Shown one piece after another: positions 62,111 through 64,000 of a DNA stretch of 64,000 nt. The notes beneath the pieces were generated by a model. The model saw nothing but the letters and a program-made list of their open reading frames with translations, was not told the origin of the DNA and did no database searches. Source of the stretch: Saccharopolyspora shandongensis (GTDB taxonomy: Bacteria; Actinomycetota; Actinomycetes; Mycobacteriales; Pseudonocardiaceae); NCBI RefSeq assembly GCF_900106995.1, contig NZ_FNOK01000018.1, positions 1 to 64,000 on the forward strand, given 5' to 3'. The stretch's first letter is position 1. Each line of letters opens with the position of its first letter. The translations under genes and the position numbers were made by a program.

Positions 62111-63573
62111 TGACGAGCCGTTCCGACCGGCGGCGCCGGTCACGCTCTTACTCCGAGGACCAGACCAGGGTGGACGACGTTGTGGGCGCGGGTGTGCGCA
62201 GCGAGCGCGAACGTGACCGAAGTGGCGCGCATTCGAAGTTATCCGGGCCGGCGTCGGGTGAGCGTGCTGATGTCGCTGCCGATGTACAGCGCCGGGCGCG
62301 GTGGGCGGCGGCGGTATCTGCGGTGGTCGTGGCAGGGCTGGGTTCGGGCTGTGCTCTCTACCTTCACCTTGCACATGGTTTGGTCGGGCCTGGTATCGGC
62401 GTTGGGATCGGCACCGCTGTGGCTGTCGCGGCGTTGGTGGTTGTCCCGATCAAGGTGACTGCGGCCGTCACCGCCGTTCAGTCTCGTCAGGACGCCGAGG
62501 CGATCGCACCGTCGCTTTTAGGCACGTCTGATCAGCAGCGATCGGTGCTGATCAATCTGTCGGTTCGACAGCAAGCGTGGATCGATCGGATTCGTGAGCT
62601 GTTGAACGAGTTGGTCGAGAAGACCGAAGAACCCAACGATCTAGACATGCTCTTCCGGCTCGACCACTTCATCAATCTGTACAGCCGTAACGCCGAAAAT
62701 CTCGGGGCGCTTTTCGGCGAGCCGCCTCAGCGGCAGACGGATTCGCCGGAGGTCATGTATACGGTGCTGCGCTCCGCGGTGTGCGAAATCGAGCACTATG
62801 CCCGGATCAAGGTGGCTCCCCCGGATGATCGGCTCACCGTGCACGGTCATGCCTTTGTCGAGCTGGTGCACCTGCTGTCGGCGCTACTGGAGAACGCCAC
62901 CGCGTTCTCCAAGGACGACGAGCCGGTCGGTCTGTCGGCCCGCGCCTGTCGGGCCGGTGTTGCGATCGAGGTGGAAGACCGGGGAGACGGCATGCACGAC
63001 GACGACTACGCGCGGCTGAACGCATCGCTCGCTGATCCCGGTCAGATTGACTTGGGACAGCAACTCGGCGAGGACGGACGCACAGGTCTGGCGATCGTGG
63101 CGGTCTACGCTCACCGCTTGGAGACACGGGTAGAGCTGCGCCGCAACAACTTCGGCGGCACCACCGCCGTCGTCGTGGTGCCGCAGCGTTTGCTCGGCAC
63201 TCCGCAGCGTCCACAGCAGCCGCCTGCTCCCGCGGCCGGAAGCATTCGCCCCAGTGCGCCTCCCCCCGTTGACACGCCGCAGCCGGTGAAGCACGCGGCG
63301 GTGACCGAGGGTCACCGTGCGCCGGGGCCCGGCAGGCAACAGCAAGGGCCACCGTTGCCCAAGCGGATCCCGGATCGGGCGAACAGGGCAGGCGAGGAAG
63401 GCCGACATCACTACTTCGAGGGGGATCTCCACAACGGAGGTCGGCCTGCTCTCCCCGTGCGCGCGGGCACCTATTTGCCTGCCGCCCTGCACGAACCGGC
63501 CGCTGCAGACCGCAGGCATGTCAAAGAGCTGGATCCGGATCTGCTTGCCGATCTCACCGACGGCACGGACTGA
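62107..63573 (+). CDS. cvnA: Conservon sensor histidine kinase-like protein CvnA
   Basis: 488 residues from ATG 62107. Two membrane segments span about residues 60-120 (AAAVSAVVVAGLGSGCALYL and VGIGTAVAVAALVVV). A helical linker follows, and a degenerate HATPase domain has ENATAFS (N box), VEDRGDGM (G1) and GLAIVAVYAHRL (G2). There is no periplasmic sensor of size. The last about 130 residues are disordered, rich in Pro/Gln/Arg. In conservons CvnA works with CvnB (roadblock), CvnC and CvnD (GTPase). The following gene is CvnB, confirming the assignment. Confidence 0.85.
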   Translation: MMTSRSDRRRRSRSYSEDQTRVDDVVGAGVRSERERDRSGAHSKLSGPASGERADVAADVQRRARWAAAVSAVVVAGLGSGCALYLHLAHGLVGPGIGVGIGTAVAVAALVVVPIKVTAAVTAVQSRQDAEAIAPSLLGTSDQQRSVLINLSVRQQAWIDRIRELLNELVEKTEEPNDLDMLFRLDHFINLYSRNAENLGALFGEPPQRQTDSPEVMYTVLRSAVCEIEHYARIKVAPPDDRLTVHGHAFVELVHLLSALLENATAFSKDDEPVGLSARACRAGVAIEVEDRGDGMHDDDYARLNASLADPGQIDLGQQLGEDGRTGLAIVAVYAHRLETRVELRRNNFGGTTAVVVVPQRLLGTPQRPQQPPAPAAGSIRPSAPPPVDTPQPVKHAAVTEGHRAPGPGRQQQGPPLPKRIPDRANRAGEEGRHHYFEGDLHNGGRPALPVRAGTYLPAALHEPAAADRRHVKELDPDLLADLTDGTD

Positions 63574-63617
63574 GTCGACGGGGCCAACACCTCACCGGTC
63601 ACACGCGAAGGAACCCG

Positions 63618-64000
63618 ATGATGGACCACGACACGACATCACCCGCCAACTACGTGCACGAGCTTCTCCGGAAGGTGCCCAAAGCCCGCTGTGGGCTGGT
63701 GGCGTCCCGAGACGGACTGGCCATCACGGCCGTGAATCTGGACTCCACTTCCGCGGCTCGGTTGTCGGCGACCGTGTCCGCGATCTTCTCGCTGGTCGGC
63801 CAGGCCGCCGTGGAGGCCGGTGATGGTGGCGGCGGCGACGTCCACCAGCTTCACGCCGAGGTCAGTAACAGCATCCTGTCCATCGTCGGGGCCGAGGGCA
63901 GTGTGCTGGCCGTGCTCTCTGACCTGGAGGTGAACCGGAAGGTGCTGGGCTTCGAGATGAGGAAGCTCGTGAAGGCCCTGCCGGAGCAGATGTCGACCCC
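63618..64000 (+). CDS. cvnB: Roadblock/LC7-domain protein CvnB (partial)
   Basis: From ATG 63618 (or 63621) the frame runs off the right window edge; 127 codons are visible. VHELLRKVPKARCGLVASRD, LAITAVNLDSTSAARLSATV and VSNSILSIVGAEGSVLAVLS form the roadblock/LC7 fold. In conservons this protein regulates the CvnD GTPase. It follows cvnA after 44 bases. The cvnC and cvnD genes should lie beyond the window. Confidence 0.9.
   Translation, partial: MMDHDTTSPANYVHELLRKVPKARCGLVASRDGLAITAVNLDSTSAARLSATVSAIFSLVGQAAVEAGDGGGGDVHQLHAEVSNSILSIVGAEGSVLAVLSDLEVNRKVLGFEMRKLVKALPEQMST

Overview
The window looks like the chromosome of a high-GC actinomycete, most likely from the Pseudonocardiaceae (Saccharopolyspora-like). 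The evidence is the consistently GC-rich third codon positions, the frequent GTG starts with AGGAG-type ribosome sites, WhiJ-type XRE/DUF397 regulator pairs, a conservon (cvnA/cvnB), a Tat-exported PhoD and small actinomycete-specific families. It is an accessory region. Backbone-like genes (phoD, the cvn operon) sit mainly at the right end. The rest is a patchwork of two biosynthetic-looking gene clusters, defence and toxin loci, a decayed CRISPR array, insertion sequences and many gene remnants. Homology statements come from motif recognition by eye; no database search was run.

Layout. 1-7566: a CYTH-domain gene (frameshifted), a phosphotransferase/P-loop kinase fusion, and a large STAND-type ATPase with a Cap4-like nuclease N-terminus and a transglutaminase-like C-terminus, divergent from a HEPN/zinc protein. 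7592-8317: remnants of a GNAT gene and a phosphotransferase gene. 8318-17363: cluster A, a leftward seven-gene operon (TrpD-like transferase, methyltransferase, GT2, TrpRS-like protein, TyrRS, HAD phosphatase, alcohol dehydrogenase) divergent from a radical SAM + glycosyltransferase pair. 17356-21130: PIN, integrase, IS5 and tyrosine-recombinase remnants around a secreted NucA/NucB-type nuclease. 21365-23331: degenerate CRISPR repeats, split by a GNAT gene and reversing orientation partway along.

23490-25217: broken nucleotide-sugar genes and a Nudix gene. 25238-29182: IS256, IS30 and ISL3 fragments, with a complete group II intron inside the ISL3 transposase. 29370-30309: colicin D-like toxin with its immunity gene. 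30425-35179: PD-(D/E)XK-like, HD, Nudix, XRE and broken HAD genes. 35307-43639: cluster B, a tightly coupled nine-gene operon (radical SAM, phosphoketolase-like, enolase superfamily, hypothetical, HAD, methyltransferase, creatininase, PhyH oxygenase, YrdC). 44225-48081: ABC exporter, GNAT genes and an amber-interrupted phosphotransferase. 48177-49570: EndoU-like toxin with a two-repeat immunity protein. 49703-53956: regulators and small proteins. 54365-55942: phoD. 56761-59301: an IS3-family element interrupted by an IS110-family element. 59426-61177: XRE-TPR regulator inside a 134-bp inverted repeat. 61268-64000: methyltransferase and start of a conservon operon.

Three features stand out. 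Two small clusters combine radical SAM enzymes with carbohydrate- or nucleotide-handling proteins, and cluster A also carries two aminoacyl-tRNA-synthetase-like genes, one of which could be a self-resistance enzyme. A STAND/HEPN locus looks like an antiphage system. Single-base frameshifts are unusually frequent (CYTH, STAND twice, PIN, WecB, nucleotidyltransferase, HAD), so gene decay and consensus errors both need to be considered.
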